Positions 1 to 12,200 are shown, counted from the first letter of the stretch. The stretch is 64,000 nt of DNA from Sipunculus nudus (GCA_026874595.1 CM049314.1:72740300-72804299), one strand, 5' to 3'. The notes: a model not told the origin generated them from the letters alone. A program made the numbers and translations.

Positions 1-152
1 TGCGTAGGGTATGAATGTGTTTTTGTTCGGATGTGAATCTGTCTTTGCTGGAGGGAAAGTTGCTTAAGGATGGTGTCATGTTAAATCTCGGAGAGAATGG
101 TCGGATTTGTTGAAATGTGCGGCCACGGGGAATCCGGGAGTGTTGTCGCGGA
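1..152 (-). mobile_element. Penelope-like element fragment (GIY-YIG C-terminal part)
   Basis: The reverse complement of this stretch is nearly identical to 10240-10400. It encodes pieces of the GIY-YIG endonuclease domain C-terminal half: an AAHFNKSDHSLRDL-like segment in one frame and a SEQKHIHTLRT segment in another, so the reading frame is broken. The fragment runs off the left window edge. It ends at an A-run that abuts the R1 repeat. What is seen is the similarity and the domain-like residues. Assignment to Penelope-like elements follows from the known coupling of such retroelements to a C-terminal GIY-YIG domain. Confidence 0.6.
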
Positions 153-1290
153 AGGGTTTTTAGCTCAGCTGACTTTCAGTCATGCTGGGCTATAGCGATG
201 GGTCTTTGTCCGTCGTCCTTCCGTCTGTCCGTCCGGCCGGCCGTCCGTCCGTTAGCAGGGCACAAATCGTAACCGTAGGGGCTAGGGCCATGAACCCTAT
301 GCAGCCTTAGAGGTTATAAAAAGATCTCCTTGCAAACCTGAAATTAGGTCACTGCGACCTATATTCTCGAAGTTATGGGGTGTGTTTGCACCCCCCAGAA
401 ATAACTCTTTGAGACAAAATTTTCATCCCAAACTTTCCATCTTTCACATACAGCTCACCTACCAACAGGGGAAGAACCATAATTTTTTTTAGGTCAAAAG
501 GTCAAAGGTCAAGGTCACAGGAGCCTCTTCTTTGAAAAGCCTGTGGATGCATTTTAAGCCAACCCTTTCATCCCAATTCTTTGATTTTTCACATATAGCT
601 CACCTACTAAGTTGGAGAAGAATCCTATAGATTTTGAAGTCACAAGGTCAAAGGTCAGGGTCACAGGATCCACTTCTTTGAAAAGGTTGTGGACACATTT
701 CAAGCTAGACTTTTCATTCCAAACCTTCCAGCACTGATATCGCTTCTCTGCCAACAGGGGAAAAGACCTGTTGATTTTGAGGTCAAAGGTCAAGTTCACA
801 GCACCCACTTCTTGCGTGGAGTCATTTTCAGGCAAACTTTTCAATCTGTACCTTCCATCTGTCATATATGGCTTACCTACCAATAATTGAAGAAGCCTAT
901 TGATGTTGAGGTCAAAAAGTCAAAGGTCAAGGTCACAATATTTAATTGTTCTAAATGCTTGTGAGCATATTTCAGGTGTAACTGTTCAACCCAAACCTTC
1001 AGTCTTTCACATATGCCTCATCTAGGCATCACTCAGTTTGACTCAAACTTCATATTTATGGGTCTTTTTGCTTGAATAAATAACTTATTGATTTTTGGGT
1101 CAGCTGGTCAGCAGGTTAAAGGTTGCAGGTCAAAGTTATTCACCCATTGGTTGCCAAGTTATTACACCAGATTTAAGTGGTTAGTAGTTATCCATCATTT
1201 AGAAAGAATCCAGTTGATATATGGGCAAAAGGCCAAAGTCATAGGTCAGGGATGTTCACAATTACTTATTTTATAGACCATCTCTATTTT
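153..1290 (+). repeat. R1 interspersed repeat with tandem ~140-bp units rich in AGGTCA
   Basis: The left end (158-190) is a decayed hairpin based on AGCTCAG...CTGAGCT, followed by GTCCGTCC-type runs and a GCAGGGCACAAATCGTAACC box near 255. The same parts occur in inverse orientation at 63600-63825. The body from about 420 to 1020 repeats a unit of roughly 140 bp. Each unit contains a CACATATAGCTCACCTAC-like box and a cluster of AGGTCA direct repeats at 491-517, 645-663, 780-798 and 909-935. No coding frame is convincing. It is probably a non-autonomous element; the class is unknown. The right boundary is approximate. Confidence 0.7.
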
Positions 1291-3105
1291 TCTTGTATAT
1301 ATAACCATCCCACTCCAGCTGGTACATCTCCCTGTGTGGCTGTAATTGTGAGTGACACTGGTGACATATGACTCCCTTATGTATCAGCCTATTAAGTGAT
1401 AAGGCTCAGTGATAAGTACCTCGTTACTTCATAACAAAAACACTGTTGTCAGAATGCTTCAGCCAGGCATTAAGACTATGAGAGTATAGTATTAAGGTTT
1501 AGCTACTGATTAATAAGATGATGGGAACATTTTGCAGTTTATTTAATGGAATCCAAGCAATAAACTTAGTTTCCTAGATATCTGAATATTTTAATATATA
1601 TCACCACATATAAAAGCAAGTGTTTGTTCTCATAATATGTGGATGTGTACCTTGATTTAGGATGGCTTTTTGTTTCATTTCAAGACTCTTAGTCATGCTT
1701 TCTGCATTTCTTTTCTTTCAGGTTTGGCGGTTTACCTACCCTGCTGACCCCATTGAAAAGCAGAGTGATAATAAAAAATATTGGACTTACACTTTTAACA
1801 ATTGCATATCTATAAATCTGATATGAGGGCCTGGACATGCCTTTTGAATTATTTTGGGCATTCATTACTGGATAATTTGCCCCAAGTTTGGTCTCTTATT
1901 GGAGAATGTGGGATATCAAATGTCATACTTGTCAGAAATCCATTATGCCTGCCAGTTAGCCACCTTAGAAATTCTTTCTTTAGTGCAGTTTCAGTAATTT
2001 TTCTTTAATGTTTGGTCCGATTTAGAGAATGTTTGTTGTCTGATTTCAGACTTGTCAGAGGTCCAATATGGCCACCTGGCAACCATCTTTTAATTCCTTT
2101 TGATCATATTATCTCAAGAACAGTTAAAGTGAATGCAGTTGGATGTATATTTATGTAATCTTGTAAAGGATTGGGTAAAATATTTCTGAATAAATATTAC
2201 CATCATTTATAAAAACGCAGTACAGCTGGCTTGTATTGAATAAAAATTCATACAGAAGCACCTGTTTCTCAATAATTCTTGCATGTATTTCCTTGATTTT
2301 TGCTATATATTTTGATCTTATATTTGCCCTTTGTGGTGTTCCTTTGAGACTGACAGGTTTCAAGCAAGCTGTTGGAATAGTTCCTGATAGCTTAACAATC
2401 ATGCATTTTCCTCAAACCATCAGGCCATCCTTAAAAATTTCTGTGTTGGGACTAACATTGGTCCAAAAAAAGTAATCAGGTAGGGAGGAAAAAAATATTT
2501 TTTTTAAAGGAGGATCTGGAGTTTACTGCACCTTTTTTTTCCGGATATTAGCATATGCAAGGTTTATGTCAAATAACATATTCGTACTCCATTCATTCCT
2601 TGCCTCGATACCATTGAAACATGCACAACAAGGTATCTCTGAACAGATATTGTGTTTTATTACAGGCTTAAAATCCTGTACTTGGGTTTAAAATGTTTTA
2701 GTACATGCTTTGAACATGTACATGCCAAACATTCACGTATTTGAAAAGTTATCAAGTACTTTTCCAATAATGGTCAAGCATGTTATCATGGAAGCATTAT
2801 AACTGATGTATATCCCACTGCACAGGTTCGCATTAGGCCTGTAAGCCTATTTCTGGATCTCACATGAATTTGCAGACAATTTTATTTTGTGTTGTATGCG
2901 AGTGCCAGAATTGTAGGAATGAGTGCAGTTTGAGATTTCCTTTGCAAGTGAAGAGGTATAATTAAGAAGGACGGTAATAAATAAACTCTTTAGTAATAGT
3001 CAGTGCCTAATAAGGTAGTAGAATATATAAAATGTTAATATAAATATATGTAAAACTGTACTTTTTGAAAGATGAAACCATATATTAGATGTCGGTACCC
3101 TGATT
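1291..3105. other. Non-coding stretch with a degenerate two-unit repeat
   Basis: No gene is recognised here. Between about 1850 and 2130 two loosely similar units share CTTGTCAGA, a TATGCC or TATGGCC core and a CCACCT-like box about 120 bp apart, which looks like an old tandem repeat. The rest is AT-rich sequence without open frames of note. Confidence 0.35.
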
Positions 3106-3412
3106 AGGAATTTTATTTCTTCGGTGTTGATGTATATACAAACAAAATCTTGGTCAAGTTCGAAGATGGGTGACCTTGACTTATTTCTCGACGTTTTAGA
3201 GCGAATTATAGAAAATAACCGGCGTGTGTTAAAATTTACCATGTGAGGAGGATATCTCCAAAAGTATTCAACACAGAAATTTCATTTCTTTGGTGCTGAT
3301 ACATATCAACAAAATCTCGGTCAAGTTCCAAGATGGATGACCCAAGGTCACAGAGCTTATAATAGAAAAAAACTTAGGAGCTTATTTCTAAAGAACCACT
3401 GGATGGATTGTT
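3106..3412. repeat. Two ~165-bp tandem units
   Basis: The segment near 3112 (TTCGGTGTTGATG, then AATCTTGGTCAAGTTCGAAG) recurs near 3274 (TTTGGTGCTGATA, then AATCTCGGTCAAGTTCCAAG). This gives a period of about 165 bp. It adjoins the R2 element directly and may be part of the same composite. Confidence 0.6.
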
Positions 3413-5126
3413 AAGTTCACTCTGTGAACTTATGCCATGGCGCAGCGTCCGCCGTCCACTGTCCACTGTCAACTGTCCACCGTCCACCGTCTGTTACCAA
3501 ATATCTCAACAGCCACAGCAGCTACCTTCATGAAACTTTGCAGAATTAATAATCATGGGAAGGACATGCAAAAATAAGCTTTTGGTGGCGCCACCTATGT
3601 TGACCTACTTTCTGCGGGACGAAATGGTCTTTTCCACTTCTTCCAAGGTAAATCATAAAGTATTAATATTTTGGCCTTCATATCATAGTCAACAGTTCCT
3701 TAGAAGAAGGGGAATAATTTGTGTGTAAATTCAGTCAGGTCATTTTCAAGATGGCGTCTCTATGGAACTTTAAATCATGTCGATCGCAAAATATGACAAC
3801 TTGATGTGTTTCCATACAGGATGTATTGTCTGTTAATAAATATCTGAGGAACTGCTGCAGCCTTCAGTTTCAAATTTCACAGAAATATTGATCATGTGAC
3901 TGCTGAATGATTTTGACATCCAGGTGGTGCCACCTGTGTTGACCTACTTTCTGTGGGATGAAATGGTCTTTTCCACTTCTTCCGAAATAAAGTCATAAAG
4001 TATTAATATTTTGGCTTTCATTTCATAGTCAGCAGTTCCTTAGAGTAAGGGGAATAATTTGAGTATAATTTCTATCAAGTCTTTTTCAAGATGGCGTCTC
4101 TACAGAACTTCAAATTCTGTCGATTGCAAAATATGACAACTTGATGTGTTTCTATACATGATGTATTGTCTGTTACCAAATATCTGAGGAACTGCTGCAG
4201 CCTTCAGTTTCAAATTTCACAGGAATATTGATCATGTGACTGCTAAATGATTTTGACCTGCAGGTGGTGCCACCTGTGTTGACCTACTTTCTACAGGCTG
4301 TAATGGTCTTTTCTGTTTTTTTCAAGATATGTCATAAAGTATAAATACTTTGGCTTTCATATCATAGTCAACAGTTACTAGGAGGAAGGGAAATAATAAT
4401 TTTAGTATTAATTCAGTTAAGTCATTTTCAAGATGGCATATCTACGGAACTTCAAATTGTGACAATTGCAAAATTTGACAACTTGATGGTTTCCATACAG
4501 AATGTATTGTCTGTTACCAAATATCTGAGGAACTGCTGCAGCCTTCAGTTTCAAATTTCACAGGAATATTGATCATGTGACTGCTAAATGATTTTGACCT
4601 GCAGGTGGCGCCACCTTTGTTGACCTACTTTCTGCGGGTTGAAATGGTCTTTTCCACTTCTTACTAGATAAGTCACAAAGCATTGATATTTTGCCTTCAT
4701 ATCATAGTAAACAGTTCCTTAGAGGAAGGGGTATAATTTGAGTAAAAATTTAGTCAAGTCATTCTCAAGATGGCGTCTCTACGGAACTTCAAATTTTGTC
4801 GATCGTAAATTTTAACAACTTGATGTTTTTCCATACATGATGTATTGTCTGTTACTAAATATCTTAGGAACTGCTGCAGCCTTCAGTTTCAAATATCACA
4901 GGAATATTGATCATGTGACTGCTTAATGATTTTGACCTGCAGGTAGCGCTACCTGTGTTTAGCTACTTTCAGCAGGCTGTAATGGTCTTTTCCACTTTTA
5001 TCCATAATATGTCATTAAGTATTTATTTGTTATAATCTGCCAAAACAGAGTCTCCTCTGAGACTCTTGGACTGATCTTTCTGAAACAATCACCTGCCAAA
5101 ATGCACAGTAATTCACAGAGTGAACA
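3413..5126. repeat. R2 element: five ~338-bp tandem units between short inverted repeats
   Basis: The left end holds the near-palindrome AAGTTCAC TCT GTGAACTT (3413-3431). The right end holds the inverse form, TTCAC AGA GTGAA (5112-5124), giving terminal inverted repeats of about 14 bp. In between, a unit starting GTTACCAAATATC is repeated at about 3494, 3831, 4170, 4512 and 4850. Each unit carries CAAGATGGCGTCTCTA (not recognisable in every unit) and a central 12-bp palindrome of the form GGTGGCGCCACC (3584, 3923, 4263, 4604, 4942). A GTCCACCGTCCAC minisatellite lies at 3450-3490. There is no coding capacity. It resembles non-autonomous mollusc elements with tandem-repeat cores, but the class is inference. 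Confidence 0.75.
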
Positions 5127-6677
5127 TTAGACCCCTTGGTCTCTTGTTTGGAATATGGAATGGTCATTGGCCTTGATAATCTCGAAGGTGCTGCATGACT
5201 CACAAAGACTGGGGCCAGACTTACAAAGTTCATACCTCTCTAGTTCCAATTCACAACTTGAACAAAAGACATATGTACAAATATACATCCATGTGAGAAC
5301 AAATATTACATGAATACTTGTTACTGTTACTACCCATAAATACTGCTCTTTTGGCTGAGGGCTTGTGTCAGCTTTTGCTGATATTCTAGTATTTTTCTGT
5401 AATTAATGACTGAGCGAGCAATGTTGATCTATATCTCGTCTACGTCTAAACAAGAAATGCCATACGATCAGGAAATATCTGTTTATTATAAAAGCTATTA
5501 ATAAAATGAAATAAATTTACAAAGGCAGTTAAAAAGAAACACATCCAAAAAATACAGTCGCTTATATGTTATGCCTGTTCTGATCAGCTGTGGCCGGTAG
5601 AAACGATGCGTCAGACACCTCGCAAAACCCTGTCATGATTGCCACAGAACTGACGAAATCACGCAATTCTTGTAATACCAAACATCTGATTTGTGGAGAT
5701 CATGCGTTACACATCGTCAGTTGCAGATTTCATTAAATAGGCCCGCTTCATTTGCTTGATATAGGCCTACTCACGGTGCCACCTTGAGTGTTGCTGAAAA
5801 ATTATAACCAGCGTAAGCGACACAATGTCAGTGAACATTTTCCCGCCAAAACAGTGATGAATGAAGTCATATGGGGTGAACTTTTACTACGGACCTCTTA
5901 TTGGCTCTCTGGCTATGACGCGTGACCGCTCCGCCAATCACAAGTACGTTTGCGTGGGCCAGGCATGTGTTTATGCAAATCAACGTGTCACATGGTTTAA
6001 ATGCCAACATTGGTCAGTTGACAGTATGAATGTCGAGAGAACTTTCATTTAATCAGTTAATGCGACAGCGGTAAGCTTCCGCTTTATTTGAAATTAAATA
6101 AGAACCATTTCTAATTGCTAAATATTTTTTTTCAGCCTGTCTCGCCAGAACAACGAAATTTGATGGCGGTTTCCCGGCAGTTTTTCTACTCTCGCGCACG
6201 AGTGTAGCGATCGTTCCACATGTATATATATATATATATAGGCACAACCTGACTAATTGTTAGGGCTCAAAGTAAACGATCGGCGACGTTGGGTAATACA
6301 TTTCATTATGGAAATTAAGTAAATCTAAAAATGTAATAGAAGGACTATTTTTCTAGCACATGAAGGCAGATTTTTACGGGCCCAGGTGCTTGTGTCAGAT
6401 CATAGAAAAATATTAATTTGCAGATATGTCAAAAAAAATTCCAGCCGCAGCAAAAAATCACGACCCGCCGGGTTAGCCCCAACACAGAACTTTTTAAGGA
6501 AGGCCTCAATTCACTGTGATTTAACCAGACATAGGTGATATATATTTCTGTTGTCATAGAAAATTTTCAACAAATTGGCAAATTGGTTCTTCAAAATTTG
6601 ACTGGAAGTTCTGAATCTCAGTCCATGATGTCACAGGTCATGCTTGGCAGCGGAGCGTCATGACCCATGGGTCACTT
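5127..6677. other. Non-coding stretch, no gene recognised
   Basis: Only short unconvincing open frames are present. A (TA)n microsatellite lies at about 6223-6240. The composition is less AT-rich near 5560-5960 and 6130-6210, but I see no promoter or exon that I can support. Confidence 0.3.
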
Positions 6678-6740
6678 GTTTTTTTTTTTTTTGTGGCTGT
6701 TCATTCTGAGCCTGAATTTGGTGCCGGTTTCTCCTATATA
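6678..6740 (-). mobile_element. Short Penelope-like GIY-YIG core fragment
   Basis: The reverse complement matches 10186-10232 almost base for base. It covers the codons for the YIGETG...FRLRMNSH core and runs into an A-run. The A-run abuts an unrelated sequence at 6660-6677, as the fragment at 1-152 abuts R1. It is too short to be functional. Confidence 0.6.
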
Positions 6741-6850
6741 GGAGATATTATATATATTATATATGTTCCATTAATATTTGCTCAAATAATGGTTAACTGC
6801 ACGTTAACATATATCTTGTTTCTAAATTACTTTACTAATTGTACATGTAG

Positions 6851-7102
6851 AGACCATGTGGCGGACGCGGGATTCTGTGCATAGAATACAGGATTAAATC
6901 CACAAGCGCATGTTGGTTCACTGGAAGACGTGATGTCAAGTGTGCGTCTGAGGCCAACTCTATATTCATCGAGAAGAGTACTACCTACGGACTTGAGTGC
7001 AGAAACCAGGACCAACACTACGTCCGTATCGGGAATACGTTCAAGCAGCGTTGTTGTTGTGACTTCCAGATCCGCTACAAGTGCGCAATTTCCTCTGGAT
7101 AA
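6851..7102 (+). CDS. Candidate 3'-terminal exon, cysteine-rich WxxW/CILP-type domain
   Basis: A branch-point-like TTACTAAT and an acceptor ending TGTAG precede an 84-codon frame (phase 0) that closes with TAA. The translation is cysteine-rich. It shows CWFTGRRDVKC, then GLECRNQDQ, then CCCDFQIRYKC. The GL-x-CRN-x-DQ and C-x-DFQIRY-x-C motifs are typical of the C-terminal half of the WxxW domain found in CILP, gel-forming mucins and mollusc secreted proteins. An extracellular role is therefore inferred from the family. Upstream exons were not found, since the sequence just before it is a transposon fragment on the other strand. It may be an isolated exon or a remnant. The frame itself has no defect. 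Confidence 0.5.
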   Translation, partial: RPCGGRGILCIEYRIKSTSACWFTGRRDVKCASEANSIFIEKSTTYGLECRNQDQHYVRIGNTFKQRCCCDFQIRYKCAISSG

Positions 7103-7739
7103 ACGAGTGGGAACATAATGATACGTGGTTTAAACGGTAATACACCAAGTGTCTGCTCTATGTAGTTGGAAAATAAACCTCGTTATCACACACGTGTACT
7201 CAGATTTTTGTTTAAACCCATATAGCTATTCATCAATTAGGTGAGGGGCCATTGTACCGTACAATGTAAACCATAGCTTCAAGAGGCTGCGAGATTCTTC
7301 TGCCGTCGTCAACTTGTTAATTTGACACGTGATGTCAATACATTGTGAACAAGAGGGCATGTATCCCAACCGTTTTAAAAGAGGGGATGATAAATTTACA
7401 ACCCCTCCTGCTCCTCAGACAGCAAAACTTTACACTTTAAATAAAATATATCAATAATGAGCATTAATAACGTGGCCTACATATCTGCTTTTATATTTGA
7501 TGAATTAGCATTACAAGATCAGTTTATGATTTTTTTTATGACCTTCTCCATACTTTATATGATGCACACAATTTCTATAAAGGTTAGATATCGAAACAGC
7601 CATTACCAACAGCTATATCTGCAATTTGCTGTAACCCAGCAGGTTAAAAACATATGATCAGAGTTTGGGTTAGAATTAACATATACTCTGGTTTTGTTTT
7701 TTTTTTTTAATTTTATGCTTGATTTACACACATACACGT

Positions 7740-7773
<34 letters not shown>

Positions 7774-9347
7774 GAATTGGAACAACGTGAATTCCTACAC
7801 TTTTTTCGCCCATGATTCATCCTCACACCCTTGAATATTAATGGCACCACTGATTTGGACGAATTATTGTTATTGGGAAACCTCAAAGGGCACCACTTGC
7901 CGGCTTAGATTAAACAAAAGAATCCAATGACCTTGCCTTGTTGATTTGACATTCAAAAGAATGATACACTTATAAGGAAAAAAATATATTATTCAGAGCA
8001 AACAAATTTTATCTTACCTTTTCTACGGGTCTGACAGTAGAACAGACTACTTTTTTTCTTGTTTTGTATTAATTTTATGCTGATAATATTATTATTTTAC
8101 ACATAACGGACATTTACATGATCAGGAAAAGTAACACACAATCGATTGCGGTTGTATCATTGAAGTAAAATAAGCTACGTCAAAGGTAGACCGTCCTTAT
8201 ATTTTTTTATACTGTGTGTGTGTGAGAGAGAGGGGGGAGGGCAGAGAGAGAGTCGTGTGCGATAAAAACTAAATTGGCGCGTTGCCTATTAAAGCCCATG
8301 AAAAATTACAAAGACCTTGCATTTTATCTGAACATGGTATTCATATCATTTTAACTGGCCCGGGAAAAATATCGTACGCGAAATATATGGAAGGATACAT
8401 CATAGACATTTTTACTTTAGTTGATAATCTCGAGCTTGTTCAGGCACAGGATACAATGTTTGTATACTCAACGTGTGCACATAAGAAAAGCTACATTGAT
8501 GGCACAGATAATCAATAACCTATACCTTTAGAGTTTAAACTCTCAATCTGAGCTCTTAGGGACTCTGAAACAAGCCACGGCTGACATTCCAGGAAGGGAC
8601 AACGTGTTGATCACAGGATGTGAGAGAAGGGATCAGTCTATTTATGTGTATGAGAGATATTGTGCATACGGTACATTTTCCCCTACCTTACAAGATATTT
8701 TACGGTATAGTCAGGTCTTACTGACTTGTCCAGGCACAGACTTCGGGACCAATGCCACCAGAAATGCATCAGCCCACAGCATCTAAAAATGGCCATTTCA
8801 GACGCATAAAAGCTATTATATAGGCCTACTGTTAATGTATCAGGCCTACTCTTCTCCTCCCTTTGGTCTCATTTATTTTCTTTGTGTGTGGGGGGGGGGG
8901 GGGGGGGGTTGGAAATAGGGTGTAAGGATTGATGGAGCTGGGGGAGGGTTGTTCTCTGTCTGTGTGTGTGTGTTGTATTTATATTAGGAAGCAATAACTA
9001 GGGCAAACTTCCAGCGAGGTCATTCCCCTTTACGTGTGTATGTTTTAGCTTAGTTATCTTGGGTCCGCTTGGCTGACAAGTATTTTGCATAAACATTGCC
9101 ACTTGGCAAACATAAAAGATACAAAAGGAAGCAAACGTTCATTTCGATCCATTAATCGTAATAGAATATTGGCATTGATAATGACCCGGCTCCTCAAGGA
9201 AAAGGCTTTTATCTTAACTTCATCAACCACATAACATACATCTAACGTCATGCCTACAAGCTTTCGTAGTGAAGAGGCTAAAGAAAATATGGGAAGATTT
9301 CGATAGCACATATGTTTGAATATACAAAAACCTGAACCCATTAAAAC

Positions 9348-9399
<52 letters not shown>

Positions 9400-9985
9400 T
9401 ATAAATGAGAGAGAGACAGAGAGGGACATATATGGATTTCTATAATTCAGATAATTATCGCCTGTTAAGCAAAAATACAGATAATTAAAGTCAGAGGTTT
9501 ATTTTTATTCTTATTCAAATCACAAACTGTAGGGGGTCGCGAACTGTGTATAAGTGTTTATGAGTATATTCAACTCACTATAATCAAAGTCACGTATTAC
9601 TGTGGTTATTAGCTTCCCTATTTTTATTATAACAGAGAAAACATTGACAAAATTATAGTTATTTATATAAAAATATAAGGATTCAAGCAGGTCATTTACA
9701 TCAAAAAACTTACTAGGAATCTACACTGCAAAGAATGCAAGTCTATGCCATGGGGGTGATGCTTATTGTGGAATGCCCCAACCCATGTTTGCATTTTCTT
9801 ACCTGGCTCCTATTCTCCAGCTCATTAGTGCATAAGTGTCTGTATATTTGTGAATGATGACGTCCCTTCATCAGAATCATGCTGTGTTATAGGACCACCG
9901 GTGGGAATGGTTATTAGAAGGAAAGCACGGGTGTAGCGATTTCAGATTATCTCCGCTTCAGAATATTAACCGACCCCGAAACAAT
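7103..9985. other. Non-coding stretch with microsatellites and a poly-G tract
   Basis: The stretch holds (CA)n/(TA)n at about 7726-7773, GT/GA-rich runs at about 8213-8250, a run of more than 15 G at about 8888-8910, and a long (TA)n at 9345-9403 followed by GA repeats. Around 9740-9815 there is a weak match to the R3 repeat (TGGAATGCCCCAACCCATG, GTTTGCATT). Open frames at 8282-8518 and 9054-9341 resemble nothing I recognise. Confidence 0.35.
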
Positions 9986-10029
9986 TTTTATTTATGTTTA
10001 TTTGTATACTGATTTTATACAATAGGCTA

Positions 10030-10790
10030 AGTTACCTGACAAAAAAGCAACACTACTTTGGTACAGGTATCTGTTTTATTATGCGCGGGATTTTACACAA
10101 CCTGGCATGTGCTAGGCATTCTGATTCCTGCTCAGCGCAGACCCTGTGCGCTGCTGTGGGAGCCTCCAAATGGGGAGGGAAATTATATAGGAGAAACCGG
10201 CACCAAATTCAGGCTCAGAATGAACAGCCACAAAAAAAAAACCCATCCGCGACAACACTCCCGGATTCCCCGTGGCCGCACATTTCAACAAATCCGACCA
10301 TTCTCTCCGAGATTTAACATAACACCATCCTTAAAGGCAACTTTCCCTCCAGCAAAGACAGATTCACATCCGAACAAAAAACACATTCATACCCTACGCA
10401 CGCACATAAAAGGATTAAACAATGACTTGGCTTTTCTTTGTAAATACCCGTCACTCAGCACATACTTTTCCCCTCGAGACTAACCCCTCCCTGTCTTTGA
10501 CACCCCGGCAGCCCTGTTTTCATGTGGATATACACAGGCCAGTCCTGAAAAGACATCAGATAGATTAATGGGTATAGCTGGCAAGCAAGCCCCGTTGACC
10601 TGGCGAAGGGTCACACTATCAGCTTTCATTACAGTTAGTCACATTGCTCTGACCGAAGGCTACAGGGGTAGCTGAAAATTTAGCAACAATCTGTACATGT
10701 TATCCAATAATATGATTGTTTTAAATGTTGGCGTTGATGTCTCTCTTCTTTTTATGTTCATTGACTGTCTTAAGCCAGCACCCGGAGAAT
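10030..10790 (+). mobile_element. Penelope-like element, degenerate GIY-YIG endonuclease and 3' UTR
   Basis: Around 10150-10225 the frame reads CALLWEPPNGEGNYIGETG, then FRLRMNSHKK. This matches the GIY-YIG core, in which the Gly-Ile/Val-Tyr strand, the YIG and the downstream Arg are the nuclease signature. Further on, KHIHTLRTHIKGLNNDLAFL (about 10381-10440) matches the conserved end, in which an I-x-x-L-T stretch precedes GLN. The part between is out of frame at the A-run near 10235 and again near 10320, so the domain is broken. The 3' part continues to about 10790 and stops at a (TA)n microsatellite (10799-10862). No reverse transcriptase remains upstream. Confidence 0.65.
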
Positions 10791-10807
10791 TTAGAAATGT
10801 TATATAT

Positions 10808-10864
<57 letters not shown>

Positions 10865-11279
10865 GATGGTTGTTTGTAATGAGTAATCAATTATATTTTT
10901 GGAGATAAAAGGTCCATTATGTTTCGAGTAGGCATTGTCACGTACGATCGATGAAACAGTTTTATTGCAAAAAAAAAACGAATTTCTACTTGTTTTTATT
11001 TTCTTGTGTCCTCGTTAAACTGTTTAGTATGTGTGCTTATATTAAATATATAATGCTATAATTTATATACTCAGCAAAATTAGTGTAATCTAAGATCGTG
11101 AAACTGGAACCAACGCAAAATAATGCTAATATAAAAATCGCTTTTAAAAATATAAAAATAATAATATAAAAAATGTAACCCCACGAATATGAAACCTACC
11201 ACAATCTTAATGTAGAACTGGGTACACTGTCACGTCTGTACGCTTGCAATCTCAGTCGACTGCCGGATAAAATAATATA

Positions 11280-11338
<59 letters not shown>

Positions 11339-11895
11339 CATGTTCAAATGATCTTAAATGTTCAGATTTGGAGAGATACTTATAAAATATTAATTAATAT
11401 TCTAACGCATAAACTTTTCAATTGTATTAAAATGTGTTATGTCTTTACTGGTATTTATCTATTGATGCACAAGTATTAGTTGTCAAGTTCTTATATGTGT
11501 ATTCATTTATATGGAAAACCATAATATCATTTTATAATATAAACAGTGTGTTAATTGATTTATACCTGGTAACAAATTGATTCTTATACACCTTTTATAA
11601 CGGATATTTAATCGCTTGCTTTGTATATCTTTTGGTTTTATAATAAATATTCAGTGTAATAAATTGGAGGCCTTAACGTTTAATTTTCAATATTATAACA
11701 TTGTTCATTCAAACGATACTATAAATCAGCATTTTGTTGTGAGAATAATAAACATGAATACGTGCACAGATTTAGAGGATAGAAAAGGGAGTACAAAAAC
11801 AAGCATATGAGCATATACTAAGATGATTTAAACAATTATAATATCTTATCAATACAAGAGAATCACATTAGATGGTTATCTAAGTAAGACATATA
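10791..11895. other. AT-rich non-coding stretch with two long (TA)n tracts
   Basis: (TA)n tracts occupy 10799-10862 and about 11274-11335. The rest is AT-rich with no gene seen. Confidence 0.4.
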
Positions 11896-12200
11896 ATATC
11901 GGTGGCTCAGGGGTAGAGCACGACACTCAAATCCGGGAGGATTTTCATGGGATTTTCATGGTCGGCCAATACCTAGGGTGGGCGCTCTGCCTGAGTGGGA
12001 TATCACTCACAAAACCAGTGCGTCCATGGGGGTTCCTCGATATTATGATCCATGAATGGAGGTGATTAAAAACCCAGGACACGCGATACGGTAGACACGG
12101 CCTGGGTGACACAAGGATTCAAAAGCAATATGAAAGCAAGTCAGTGCTACCGCCCTGATACGCAGTCCTAAACTGAAATGGAACTCTGCAGAGGTATATA
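11896..12200 (+). repeat. tRNA-derived SINE-like sequence
   Basis: GGTGGCTCAGGGGTAGAGCA (11901-11920) matches a tRNA D-arm/A-box. A weaker B-box-like GGGTTCCTCGAT follows at about 12040, too far downstream for an intact tRNA. A body with no coding frame follows. The tRNA-like head with a longer unrelated tail is the SINE pattern. The ends were not defined. Confidence 0.35.

Noticed and set aside
158-275. Helitron 3' end for R1 (hairpin followed by CTAA)
   Set aside because: The bases after CTAA are A, not the expected T of an A/T target, and no 5' TC end was found.
3494-5000. CRISPR array or phage-like direct repeats
   Set aside because: The units are 338 bp, imperfect and without spacers, in a eukaryotic context.
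8282-8518. 78-codon open frame
   Set aside because: No recognisable domain, no splice context, and a length expected by chance.
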